Source: Filimonas lacunae (lineage in GTDB: Bacteria > Bacteroidota > Bacteroidia > Chitinophagales > Chitinophagaceae). Taken from it: 64,000 nucleotides of DNA. Position 1 is the first letter of the stretch; each line of letters starts with the position of its first letter. The stretch is taken from NCBI RefSeq assembly GCF_002355595.1, contig NZ_AP017422.1, forward strand, positions 1,736,001-1,800,000. The letters are read 5' to 3'. Positions 1-8,569 of the stretch are shown here, piece by piece. Position numbers and translations under genes: made by a program. Below the pieces are notes generated by a model. It had not been told where the DNA came from and did not search any database. It saw only the letters and a program-made list of their open reading frames with translations.

Positions 1-1744
1 TTTTCTCAAACGAGGTGTAGTTGTTGGCGCTTTCAAAAGAACCTTTTGGGTTTTGAACGTTCCAGTTGAAATTGTAAATGCCATTCCATAATTGGGCCTG
101 GCTGTTTACAATAACAGGAGTAAGCGTATAGCTGTCGTAAAGTGTTTCACGTTTTTTATCCCTGTATAGTCCACCAATGCTGGCAGTATAAGGGATATTA
201 TTTAGAGAAGAAGAATAGTGCAGGTTCAGATAACCAGCTAAATCGCGGTCGCTGTTATGCCACCAGTCGCGTTTAAAGTTCATAATAACGTTATCACGTA
301 AACTGTGGTCTTCATATACACCACCATCATATTCATACTCGCCATAGTCAGGCAGGTTGTTAGTGGCTTTGGAGTATACCGCAGACCAATCCAGTGACAG
401 ACCGTTGTTAAACTTGTGGTTACCTTGTAAAGTAGAGTTGTAAATAGTTTGATCCTGGTATTTAGATCTTCCATAATACCAAACCTGCCCGGTTCCAATG
501 GTTCTTGGGGTGGTAGCCAGGGTATCGTTGGTTTGACGGGCCTGTGCCTCTTTCAGGTTTACATACAGGTTATACAGGCTGATAGTGTGGTTAGGGTTGA
601 TAGAATAATCCAGTTTCAGACTTCCTCCTGTTCTGGTTAAATGGCTGGAATACTTCCTTACGTTTACATGTTTCATTATAAAAGTGCCATCCGTGCCTAA
701 AGATTCGGCAGGAATGTATAGGCTGTTATATCCTTTATAAACGTTCTGGTAAGAAGCGCCCAGCATTACCCCCAATTTCTTGTTCAGAAAGCGGTTGCCT
801 ATGGCCAATGTAGCAAAGCTGTTCACAGGTGCAGAGGTGTGTGTGTAGTTATAGTTGTCGCGGCTAAAATCGCCTGGTGTAGCATTATAATCAGGGCCAT
901 ACTGCTGATACAACGATTTTTTTCTTACCGCGCTTACATCAAATTTATCGTAACCGTTATCCAGCAGGTTTTGGCTAAGGCCGGCAGAAGCGCTGGCTTT
1001 CAGGTACAAACCGTTAGCAGGTGCGTTCTTCATCACCATGTTCACTGCACCACCAATAGCATCCCCTTCCATATCGGGTGTAAGGGTTTTGTGTAGTTCC
1101 ACTCTTTCTACCAGGTCGGAAGGGAAAATATCCATAGGTACATAACGGAATTTATTATCCGGGCTGGGTATTTTAATGCCGTTCACCAGTGTATAGTTAT
1201 AGCGCTGGTCCATACCGCGGATAATAGCATAACGGCCTTCGCCGTTAGTGCCGCGTTCCAGTGATACACCGGAAACCCTTTGCAGTACGTTGGCAATGGT
1301 TACATCAGGCGATTGCTGAATGGCATTGGCCGATACTACGTTCATTACACCTACTGCATTTTTTTCTGTTTTGCGGGCGAAAGCATCTGTTTCCACATTT
1401 CTTCTGCCGTTTACAGTAACATGCGATAAGGTTGCTGAAACGTTATCTGCCTGCAGTCTCAGGTTCATATCGCTGTTTACGGTAATAGTAGTGTCTTTAT
1501 CAGCATATCCCACATAGTGACAGGTAAGGCGGTAAGTGCCTGGTAATACGTTCTTAAATGTAAACGCGCCGTCGAGCTGTGTATTGGTTTTACTATTGCC
1601 TAATTGAAGGGTAGCACCGGTTAATATTTCGCCGGTAACAGCATCCTTAATAATTCCTTTAATGCTATAGCTGCGTACCTGCGCTAAGCCAGAAAGGGAA
1701 AGGGTGAGTAAGAATAAGCAGATAATAGAGCGAAAACGCTGCAT
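1..1744 (-). CDS. TonB-dependent receptor, N-terminal part (runs off left edge)
   Basis: Outer-membrane active transporter of an unidentified substrate, driven by TonB-ExbBD. About 581 residues are in the window and the reading frame is still open at position 1. It starts at ATG 1742-1744 with a signal peptide (MQRFRSIICLFLLTLSLSGL, cut near AQ). A CarboxypepD_reg-like beta domain follows (about 25-110: KGIIKDAVTGEILTGATLQL). The plug comes next with NVLQRVSGVSLERGTNGEGR, IIRGMDQRYNYTLVNGIKIP and GDAIGGAVNMVMKNAP, then the first barrel strands. The plug resembles the CirA/FepA-like receptors that carry a carboxypeptidase-like domain rather than SusC proteins, since the SusC signature VVVVGYG is absent and no SusD is adjacent. 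The divergent neighbour at 2017 gives no clue to substrate. The end of the barrel and any partner genes lie outside the window. Confidence 0.93.
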   Translation of the reverse strand, partial: MQRFRSIICLFLLTLSLSGLAQVRSYSIKGIIKDAVTGEILTGATLQLGNSKTNTQLDGAFTFKNVLPGTYRLTCHYVGYADKDTTITVNSDMNLRLQADNVSATLSHVTVNGRRNVETDAFARKTEKNAVGVMNVVSANAIQQSPDVTIANVLQRVSGVSLERGTNGEGRYAIIRGMDQRYNYTLVNGIKIPSPDNKFRYVPMDIFPSDLVERVELHKTLTPDMEGDAIGGAVNMVMKNAPANGLYLKASASAGLSQNLLDNGYDKFDVSAVRKKSLYQQYGPDYNATPGDFSRDNYNYTHTSAPVNSFATLAIGNRFLNKKLGVMLGASYQNVYKGYNSLYIPAESLGTDGTFIMKHVNVRKYSSHLTRTGGSLKLDYSINPNHTISLYNLYVNLKEAQARQTNDTLATTPRTIGTGQVWYYGRSKYQDQTIYNSTLQGNHKFNNGLSLDWSAVYSKATNNLPDYGEYEYDGGVYEDHSLRDNVIMNFKRDWWHNSDRDLAGYLNLHYSSSLNNIPYTASIGGLYRDKKRETLYDSYTLTPVIVNSQAQLWNGIYNFNWNVQNPKGSFESANNYTSFEK

Positions 1745-2016
1745 AGAAAAATTTTGTGCAAAGGAATCCTAAGAAGCCCATCGGTGTAACATCATTGGGT
1801 GCATTTAATAATAGGATGATAATTCCGTTACAATTATTTAACGGTGTTTACAATAAGTTAATATGAAGGACAATGCAGGATGTAGTAAGGGGCATATATT
1901 CGCACCGTCTTCCATAAAAACCCGTCATTCACAGTTTTTTACCCCACTGTATCCCGGATAGTTGCTTGTTGTATTCCGTAAGAAAGAAAAATCATTTTAT
2001 ACCCTAAAACTGTGTA

Positions 2017-2898
2017 ATGAGAACGGTATCCGATATCTATTCAAAAACCCAGAAGCCGCCGTGCGCAGCTGTAAACCATAGCATACCGCGCGTTTGCCGT
2101 ATACAGGTGGTGCATATACTACAGGCATTTTGCAGGAAAAACGGCATGGAAGAGTGGAGTGATACGCATGTATGGCCGGAAGTGGAAGAAGCGTTGTTGT
2201 ACGAGCATGGCCTGCTGAAATTAAACCAGCCCGATCCTTACCAGCCTATGTATGAAGGTGCCGGGCCTACACTCCATAATATCACCACCTATATGTTAAA
2301 CCAGATGTTTGACGATAGGGTGGTAGACATCATAGAACTGTGTTTCAGAAGCATTGGCAGGGAGCAGCTTTTGAATAAACGAAAAGAACTTGTATATACC
2401 TATTCTCCCGAACAGGCAGTAGTAGATTTAAACGACCGGTTTCAGGAGCATTGCATCGGGTATCGTTTTATGGAAGGATACATTATCCGCATAGATAATA
2501 ACTGGCTGTATGAAGAAGTGGCTAAACCGGTATTCCTGCTTTTAGACAAGCCGAAGTTTGCTGCCGTAAACGCGTTGTTTATAAATGCACATCATTACCT
2601 GAAAAAAGGTAATTACCCGGAATGTATTGCAGCTGCTGCAAAAGCATATAAAAAGACTTTACAGAAAGTGTGTGAAATAAGGGATGTTGTGTATGCGCAG
2701 GAGGAAGGCATGGAAGAACTGATAGATAAGTTGTATCAACGCTATCTGCTTCCTGATGCTATGCGGGGCAGTTTATTGGCGCTTTCGTTATTGTTAGAGA
2801 ATCGTTTTGTAAAACCTTCGCAGGCTACTTTTTCGGTAGATATGACGGCTACAGTGATAAAATTGCTGGTGGGTATGTTGGAAGAGGAACAATTGTAG
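2017..2898 (+). CDS. AbiJ/STM4504-like protein of unknown function
   Basis: A soluble 293-residue protein without signal peptide or membrane segment. Its order of motifs resembles the STM4504/CBY_0614-type family, which has an AbiJ-type N-terminal domain and an Abi_C-like helical C-terminus. I see an N-terminal YSKTQKPP...IPRVCRIQVVHIL stretch, an acidic WPEVEEALLYEHGLLKL segment, DIIELCFRSI, then LNDRFQEHCIGYRF..GYIIRID, and a helical FINAHHYLKKGNYPECIAAAAKAYKKTLQKVCE segment. As I recall the family, that last segment precedes an RNK..GHG motif; here the corresponding region reads LLENRFVKPSQA and has no histidine. The ATG at 2017 is preferred over Met at 2146 because the earlier part matches the N-terminal domain. 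The gene stands alone, with no toxin-antitoxin partner. The family call rests on memory of the pattern and is moderate. Confidence 0.6.
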   Translation: MRTVSDIYSKTQKPPCAAVNHSIPRVCRIQVVHILQAFCRKNGMEEWSDTHVWPEVEEALLYEHGLLKLNQPDPYQPMYEGAGPTLHNITTYMLNQMFDDRVVDIIELCFRSIGREQLLNKRKELVYTYSPEQAVVDLNDRFQEHCIGYRFMEGYIIRIDNNWLYEEVAKPVFLLLDKPKFAAVNALFINAHHYLKKGNYPECIAAAAKAYKKTLQKVCEIRDVVYAQEEGMEELIDKLYQRYLLPDAMRGSLLALSLLLENRFVKPSQATFSVDMTATVIKLLVGMLEEEQL

Positions 2899-3027
2899 AA
2901 CAATTAACGTGATGTATACCTATAGCAAAAAGGCATCACGGTAAACCGGTATTCTTTTGAGTTTTTGATGATGAGGGCCTTTAGATAGTTATAACCATTA
3001 TATATTTAGCGTCTAAAACATACTAGT

Positions 3028-4329
3028 TTGAAAGCAAAACCTGATGACGCTACACAGATACAGGGCAACTTACCTTATGCCCATATTAATAACTATAATG
3101 GTAATATTCTTCAACAACGATGGCTGGTGGCACATAATGGCTGGAATATCAAACAAAATCCGCCTAACCAGGTACGATCGGTAACTCAACTGTTAGATCA
3201 TGGAGTGCGGGGCCTGGCATTGGATATACATCCGGGTAGTAATCACTCCTTGTATCTGAAGCATAATGTCAATGGCGACAGCTATAATGATTGGGAACCG
3301 CTGAAGGAAGAGATCAAAAGCTGGCTGGAAGCGAATCCGACCGAAGTGGTTGCGTTGTTTTTTGAAAGCTATTTACCAGGTCCTGAATCAAAGAAGCAGG
3401 ATTGTGCTCTGGCCGACCTGGATAAATCGTTACAGGAAATTGATTGTTATATAAGTGGGAAGGCAAAACAGATAGCAGCGATGAACTATACCCTGGATAG
3501 GCTTGCTATAAATGGGGAGCGTTTGTTTGCTTTTATTGAAAAAACGCCAGATGAGGGTGAGCAGGATCTGTTTCCGGAAATGTACCGTGTGTTTGCGGAG
3601 AATAAATACGGAACTCCTTCGGTTGAAATGACTACCTGGGTGGATCTTAGAGATGATCCTGTTGATTCTGACTATCAAAACCCTTATACTTTTATGAATC
3701 ATTTCAGCAACGATCCGGTAAGTAGGGGAGAGGAGGACAAAAACAATGATCCGTTTTTGATTATAGAACATGCACAGTCATTTGCATTCAGGTTTGGTGG
3801 CCGTTATCCCAACTTTATTTCATTAAACACCATCGATTGGAAAGATGCTAATGTTTTAAATCCCAATGCTCCGGGGCCTAATAATTCCAAAGATCCTATC
3901 ATTGCCAGCAAGGCACTTACCCTCTGCAAAAATTTTGCGGCCACATCCTATCAATGGGAAGGGCAGAATGATTGGGATGGTTATATTATAGATATGGTTC
4001 CCGATCCTGAAACTGCCTTGTTTTTTGTAGAGTTAACTGTAGAGTCGGATGAAAAGAAAGGGATTTCTAAAATTAATGGCAGACGTGGTAAAGGGGATGG
4101 TGTTAGCAGGATAGAGGTGTATAATGTACCTGGTAAGGGGATTGCTAATTTGCGCTATGAGGTATCAGGTAAATGGAGCGGTTGGCTTAGTAAATATAAT
4201 GTGCCGGAGATGCATCATAGTGAGAACCGGCATGTGCATTCTAAAATGGGTTTTGCATTTGGATATAGCTGCCGTACACAAAAAGGATATGGTGTAACAG
4301 ACGTGGCTTTTGCTTTTTCGCGTCATTGA
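3028..4329 (+). CDS. PI-PLC X-domain-like phosphodiesterase
   Basis: Predicted phosphodiesterase of the phosphatidylinositol-specific phospholipase C fold, 433 residues. The X-domain pattern is visible: RWLVAHNGWN (His36), RSVTQLLDHGVRGLALDIH (Arg61, Asp66), LKHN (His79) and PLKEEIKSWLEANPTEVVAL, so two histidines sit where the general acid and base of bacterial PI-PLCs lie. The region from about 325 to the end is beta-rich and glycine-rich (KINGRRGKGDGVSRIEVYN) and I do not recognise it. The start is TTG at 3028: an in-frame TAG at 3007-3009 closes the frame and there is no ATG between them. No signal peptide follows, so the protein appears cytosolic or exported without a Sec signal, which is odd for this family. 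It ends 19 bp from the convergent response regulator. The substrate is unknown. Confidence 0.8.
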   Translation: MKAKPDDATQIQGNLPYAHINNYNGNILQQRWLVAHNGWNIKQNPPNQVRSVTQLLDHGVRGLALDIHPGSNHSLYLKHNVNGDSYNDWEPLKEEIKSWLEANPTEVVALFFESYLPGPESKKQDCALADLDKSLQEIDCYISGKAKQIAAMNYTLDRLAINGERLFAFIEKTPDEGEQDLFPEMYRVFAENKYGTPSVEMTTWVDLRDDPVDSDYQNPYTFMNHFSNDPVSRGEEDKNNDPFLIIEHAQSFAFRFGGRYPNFISLNTIDWKDANVLNPNAPGPNNSKDPIIASKALTLCKNFAATSYQWEGQNDWDGYIIDMVPDPETALFFVELTVESDEKKGISKINGRRGKGDGVSRIEVYNVPGKGIANLRYEVSGKWSGWLSKYNVPEMHHSENRHVHSKMGFAFGYSCRTQKGYGVTDVAFAFSRH

Positions 4330-4348
4330 TTTGTTATATGGTCAGGTT

Positions 4349-5125
4349 TTATTCTTCCGTAACATTCCCCCGCACATTCTGCTGATAAGCCGATGGCGAC
4401 ATACCAAACTGTTTCAGAAAGCTTCTTCCAAAGGTGGTTTGCGATCCAAAGCCCACCATAGTAGCTACTTCATAAATTTTATAATCATCAGCGGCCAGTA
4501 ACTCGGCCGCTTTTTTTAAGCGTGTTACGTTGATTAACTCGTTAGCGGTAAGGTTAGAGATGGATTTGATTTTGCGGTACAGTGTAGGGCGGCTCATAGC
4601 CATAATGCGCGCCAGTTTTTCTACGTCCAGCTCTTCGTCTTCTATATTGTTACAGATTACCTCATTCAGTTTTTCCAGAAACAGTTCGTCTGACCGGGAG
4701 TGGGCAATACTTTTAATATGAATCAAGGGAGACTGTGCAAAGTATTCTTTCAGCTTATCCCTGTTTTTAAGCAGGTTGGCTATTTGCACATGCAGGTATT
4801 CGGGTGAAAAAGGTTTTTCTATGTACGCATCGGCCCCCAGTTCCAGACCTTCTATTTTCGATTGCAGGGCGGTGCGTGCGGTAAGTAGTATCACCGGGAT
4901 ATGGCTGTATTCAAAACTGCTTTTAACGGTGCGGCAGAATTCAAAGCCATCCATTACGGGCATCATTACATCGGAGATGATGATCTGCACGGATTCATCC
5001 TTCAATATTTCCAGGGCTTGTTTACCATGAATAGCTTTGAGTACATGGTATTTTTCCGACAGGTCATCGGCCACAAAATCCAGCATTTCCTTATTGTCTT
5101 CTACCAGTAATATCGTTGCGCGCAT
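4349..5125 (-). CDS. Response regulator with AraC-type DNA-binding domain (split HTCS partner)
   Basis: Cytoplasmic transcription factor of 258 residues. The receiver domain (1-125) has the acidic pair in LLVEDN, phospho-acceptor Asp52 in IIISDVMMPVMDG and conserved Lys104 in EKPF. An AraC/XylS helix-turn-helix domain follows (about 155-255: LDVEKLARIMAMSRPTLYRK, KIYEVATMVGFGSQTTFGRS, FGMSPSAYQQ). The start is the Met before RATILLVED at 5125. An upstream Met at 5206 is in frame but would overlap the kinase gene and adds a non-conserved leader. It lies 19 bp downstream of the sensor kinase gene and in another frame. Together the two equal a normal Bacteroidota hybrid two-component system, which is usually one polypeptide. 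It presumably activates the adjacent arabinan/pectin genes. Confidence 0.93.
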   Translation of the reverse strand: MRATILLVEDNKEMLDFVADDLSEKYHVLKAIHGKQALEILKDESVQIIISDVMMPVMDGFEFCRTVKSSFEYSHIPVILLTARTALQSKIEGLELGADAYIEKPFSPEYLHVQIANLLKNRDKLKEYFAQSPLIHIKSIAHSRSDELFLEKLNEVICNNIEDEELDVEKLARIMAMSRPTLYRKIKSISNLTANELINVTRLKKAAELLAADDYKIYEVATMVGFGSQTTFGRSFLKQFGMSPSAYQQNVRGNVTEE

Positions 5126-5144
5126 GTGTGTGGAGTTAGTGGTT

Positions 5145-8100
5145 TTATAGCGGTGTTGTTTCGTTTTGCTGATGTAAAGGTAATTGCAACGAGAATACAT
5201 TGCCACCCGATGCCGTGGTATTTACCACTATAGAGCCGCCATGCAACTGTGCCAGTGAGCGTGATAGGGGAAGGCCAATGCCGGAACCCTGCTGCCCGGC
5301 TGTTTCTTTGATACGAAAGAAGGGTTCAAATATCTTTTCACGCATTTCTTCCGGTATGGTAAAACCGTCGTTTTGAAAATGGATGGTAAAGAATACATCA
5401 TTTTCCTGCACAGGTTGCAGCGTTACAATTACTTGTTTGCCGGCATATTTAATGGCATTGCTAAACAGGTTGTATATGATTTTTTTGAAAACATCGGTAT
5501 CAATGTATGCCTGTATAGAATTAGGCGGGCTTTGCAAATGGTAGCGTAGCCCTCTTTCTTCGGCTATAGGGCGAAAGCTGGTGAAGGTTTCTGCTAATAA
5601 AGTGCTGATGTTAATTTGAATAAAATTAAGCTTGAAGCCGTTGATTTCGGTTTGGCGAAAATCAAGCAGCTGGTTGGTGAGGTCTATGAGCCGGTTAGTG
5701 TTACGGTCCATAATGCCGAGGTAATTGGCGATGTCTGCATTATCGCCGGTTTTCTTCATTACCTTTTCCAGCGGGCCTTTTATTAACGACAAGGGTGTTT
5801 TTATTTCATGGGCTACATTGGTATAAAACTCCATCTGGGAAGCAAACCTTTCTTTTTCTTTAGCGGCTTCCAGCTGCTCATATTTTCGTTTGTTTTTGTC
5901 TTCGGTATAGTTATGATAGAGTTGCAGTATGTATACCAGCGCGGCGGCAGACAGTACAATGTAAAAGAAGTAAGCCCAATTGGTAGCCCACCAAGGCGGC
6001 AGTATGTTTATTTCCAGGCTGGTGGGTGTGTGGCTCCACCGGCCATTGCTGGTGGCTGCTTTTACTTCAAATACATAGTGTCCGGGCTTTAAGCGGGTAA
6101 AAAAGGCTTTCCGGTTTTTGGTAAGGTATACCCAATCTTCTTCCAGGCCCTTCATGCGATAGGCGTAGGCAATCATTTCCGGGGCAGAGAAGCCCAATGC
6201 GGCAAAATCAATGCTGATGGTAGATTGATCGTAGGGCAGACGGATGCTGCTGGTATAGCTGATCGATTTTTGGAGAGGGGAATTTTTTTCTCCAATCTGT
6301 AGTTCCTGGTTAAACACCTGTATACCTGTTATAAACACAGGAGGCACATAAGGGTTATCGGTAAAAGCATCTGGCTGAAATAGCATTAATCCCTTCACGC
6401 TGCCCATATACATAGTGCCGTTATTGTCTTTATAGGCAGAGTTAAAGTTAAACTGATCGCTGAGCAGGCCATTGGCGGTGGTGTAAACGGTAAACTGGCC
6501 GGTGGTGGCTGATAACATAGCTAAACCTTTGGAAGTGCTTACCCATATGTTTTGTTTGCCGTCTTCCAATATGCTCAGTGTGTAATCGGCAGGTAATCCT
6601 TCGGCTACAGTATATATGCGAAAGCTGCTGTCTTTGCTATTCCACAGGCACAGGCCGCTTTCGGTGGCAAACCACAGGCGATGGCGGGAATCTTCGAATA
6701 GACTGTTCACCCGGTTATCAGGCAGGCTGCCTGCAACACCGGGCCGCCAGGTGATATTGCCGCCTTGTTTGCTGCCGGGGTTGTAGTAACGTATGCCATT
6801 GCCATAGGTGGCAGCCCATATAGTGCCATCGGTAGTTTCTTTGATAAAAGAGTACCAGTTATTCACCGGCATAAAGGGAAGCGGGATAAACTGCTGTGCG
6901 GCCCTGTTAAAGCGATAAGCTCCTATTGTGGTGCCCACCAGCACATCGCCCTGCCGGGTTTTGGTAAGGCAATGAATAAAGTTGCTTTGCAGGCTACCGG
7001 TTTCTGTGTCTTTAGAATAGTGGGCAACAATACGTTCGCTGGGTATATCCATCACATCCAGTCCATGTTCAAAAGTGCCGATCCATAGCCGGTTGCTATC
7101 GGCCAGCAGACCGTGAATATTGGTATAGGCAATACTGCCTTTGCGGCCATCGGGCTGGTAGCTGGTAAGTTTGCCCGTGGTGCGGTCCAGCCGGTTTAAA
7201 CCGGCATCTTCTGTGCCTATCCATATATGATGGTAAGCATCGGCAGTTATTTCACGCACCACATTGCCGCTGAGCGAGTTTTGGTTGGGCATGGGAAACA
7301 GCTTTTGAAACGGCGCATCCAGCATGGCGCAGTAATTAGCCCCGCCAAAATAGGTACCGGCCCATATGCCGCCTTCTTTGTCTTTGCAAAAAGAATACAC
7401 CGCGTTATCTGACAAAGAGAAGGGATTGTTATAAGCTTTTTGCAAGGGGGTGAAATGTTGACTACGCAGGTTGTATACCAGTATGCCTGATTCCGAAGCT
7501 ATCCATACGGTGCTGTCTGATACCTGCAAAAAGTTTCTGACAAACAGATCGGTATTATTGCCACGGGTAAGTATATCCGTATAGGTGCGGGTATCCAGTG
7601 ATAACAGCTTGGCTCCCTGGTTAGAAGTGCCTATGAAAATAGTGTTGTTGTTGATGTGGTAAATACGTTCTATCCAGTGCGAGTTCACCGGTTGTGAATG
7701 AGCAAACATGTCTATGCTGCTGATAGTACGTTGTGTGGGATGATACAATTTTGCCATGCCTTCGGGTGTGCCCAGGCATAAATAGCCATTGGGTAGTATA
7801 GTAAAGGAGGTAAAGAAGCCAAAGCGTTCCGGATCAAACCACACCAGTTTGTATTGTGCCGGCTGAAACTGGTACAGGGTTTTGTTCATTAAAAACCACA
7901 GGTTGTTAGCAGTGTCTGATTTTATTTCGGAGATAACACCTGTAATCTGTGTGGACAGTAATTCAAAACTTTCCAGGATGGCGTTGTAACGGTAAATGCC
8001 TTTATCGGTGCCTATCCATAAAATGCCGCGTTTATCTTCCTGTAAGCAATGTATAAAATTGCTGCCTATGCTGGTATTGCTTTTTACATTGTGGCGAAAT

Positions 8101-8315
8101 ACCTTAAACCGGTAGCCGTCGAAACGGTTCAATCCATCTTTGGTGCCCATCCACATATAATGACTGCTATCCTGCAACATACAGATCACAGCATTGTTGC
8201 TAAGCCCGTTTTCTACCTGGTAGTGTTTAAAATTATACTGCTGTGCAGTGCAAAAAACTGCGGATAAAAGCATGGCCACCAGGCAGATATATTGTTGCTG
8301 TTTCAAGGGCTTCAC
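5145..8315 (-). CDS. HTCS-type sensor histidine kinase with two-bladed-propeller sensor
   Basis: Inner-membrane sensor kinase of 1056 residues. It has a signal peptide (1-25, ending FCTAQ), then a long periplasmic sensor of Reg_prop beta-propeller repeats (recurring WIGT..GL.R motifs such as MWMGTKDGLNRFDG and LWIGTDKGIYRY, about 35-670). A Y_Y_Y domain follows, with one membrane helix (WAYFFYIVLSAAALVYILQL). The HisKA dimerisation domain has phospho-His836 in NVAHEIKTPLSLI, and the HATPase domain has the N box near Asn949 and a GSGIGLPLS G box near 1010. It ends without a receiver, which is encoded by the next gene. It is divergent from susC at 8570, as usual for kinases that sense a breakdown product of the glycan handled by the neighbouring locus, here probably arabino-oligosaccharides. 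The ligand is inferred from gene context only. Confidence 0.95.
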   Translation of the reverse strand: MKPLKQQQYICLVAMLLSAVFCTAQQYNFKHYQVENGLSNNAVICMLQDSSHYMWMGTKDGLNRFDGYRFKVFRHNVKSNTSIGSNFIHCLQEDKRGILWIGTDKGIYRYNAILESFELLSTQITGVISEIKSDTANNLWFLMNKTLYQFQPAQYKLVWFDPERFGFFTSFTILPNGYLCLGTPEGMAKLYHPTQRTISSIDMFAHSQPVNSHWIERIYHINNNTIFIGTSNQGAKLLSLDTRTYTDILTRGNNTDLFVRNFLQVSDSTVWIASESGILVYNLRSQHFTPLQKAYNNPFSLSDNAVYSFCKDKEGGIWAGTYFGGANYCAMLDAPFQKLFPMPNQNSLSGNVVREITADAYHHIWIGTEDAGLNRLDRTTGKLTSYQPDGRKGSIAYTNIHGLLADSNRLWIGTFEHGLDVMDIPSERIVAHYSKDTETGSLQSNFIHCLTKTRQGDVLVGTTIGAYRFNRAAQQFIPLPFMPVNNWYSFIKETTDGTIWAATYGNGIRYYNPGSKQGGNITWRPGVAGSLPDNRVNSLFEDSRHRLWFATESGLCLWNSKDSSFRIYTVAEGLPADYTLSILEDGKQNIWVSTSKGLAMLSATTGQFTVYTTANGLLSDQFNFNSAYKDNNGTMYMGSVKGLMLFQPDAFTDNPYVPPVFITGIQVFNQELQIGEKNSPLQKSISYTSSIRLPYDQSTISIDFAALGFSAPEMIAYAYRMKGLEEDWVYLTKNRKAFFTRLKPGHYVFEVKAATSNGRWSHTPTSLEINILPPWWATNWAYFFYIVLSAAALVYILQLYHNYTEDKNKRKYEQLEAAKEKERFASQMEFYTNVAHEIKTPLSLIKGPLEKVMKKTGDNADIANYLGIMDRNTNRLIDLTNQLLDFRQTEINGFKLNFIQINISTLLAETFTSFRPIAEERGLRYHLQSPPNSIQAYIDTDVFKKIIYNLFSNAIKYAGKQVIVTLQPVQENDVFFTIHFQNDGFTIPEEMREKIFEPFFRIKETAGQQGSGIGLPLSRSLAQLHGGSIVVNTTASGGNVFSLQLPLHQQNETTPL

Positions 8316-8569
8316 CTGTTATTGTAAATGACAATCGTTTGTACGAATATACTGTTTTCTGTTGCGGGAAAGAGGGGGGCTGGGTAGGGTATGAGAAGAT
8401 TGGCAGAAAGAATGATACGGAACGATGTGCCGGAATGAACAGAACCTTGCAGTTTTACAGAGAATTTTGCCATTGTATATTCAGTAGGTTTGCCAGAGCG
8501 ATTGCTTTATACTCTATTTTATGCTTGCTGCTTTGCCTTACGCTACATAAACGTTTAAAGAACTGCCAT

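Noticed and set aside
5126-5206. Longer response-regulator start overlapping the kinase
   Set aside because: The extra residues are not receiver-like and would overlap the kinase end; Met 5125 directly precedes RATILLVED.
8485-8492. TAGGTTTG as -7 box of the first SusC operon
   Set aside because: The box matches TAnnTTTG, but the nearest TTTG (8466-8469) is only 15 bp away instead of about 19-21, so I do not list it as a promoter.
8243-8569. N-terminal extension of the first SusC (frame open from 8243)
   Set aside because: It overlaps the divergent kinase gene and places about 109 residues before a clear signal peptide; Met 8570 or 8597 is the sensible start.
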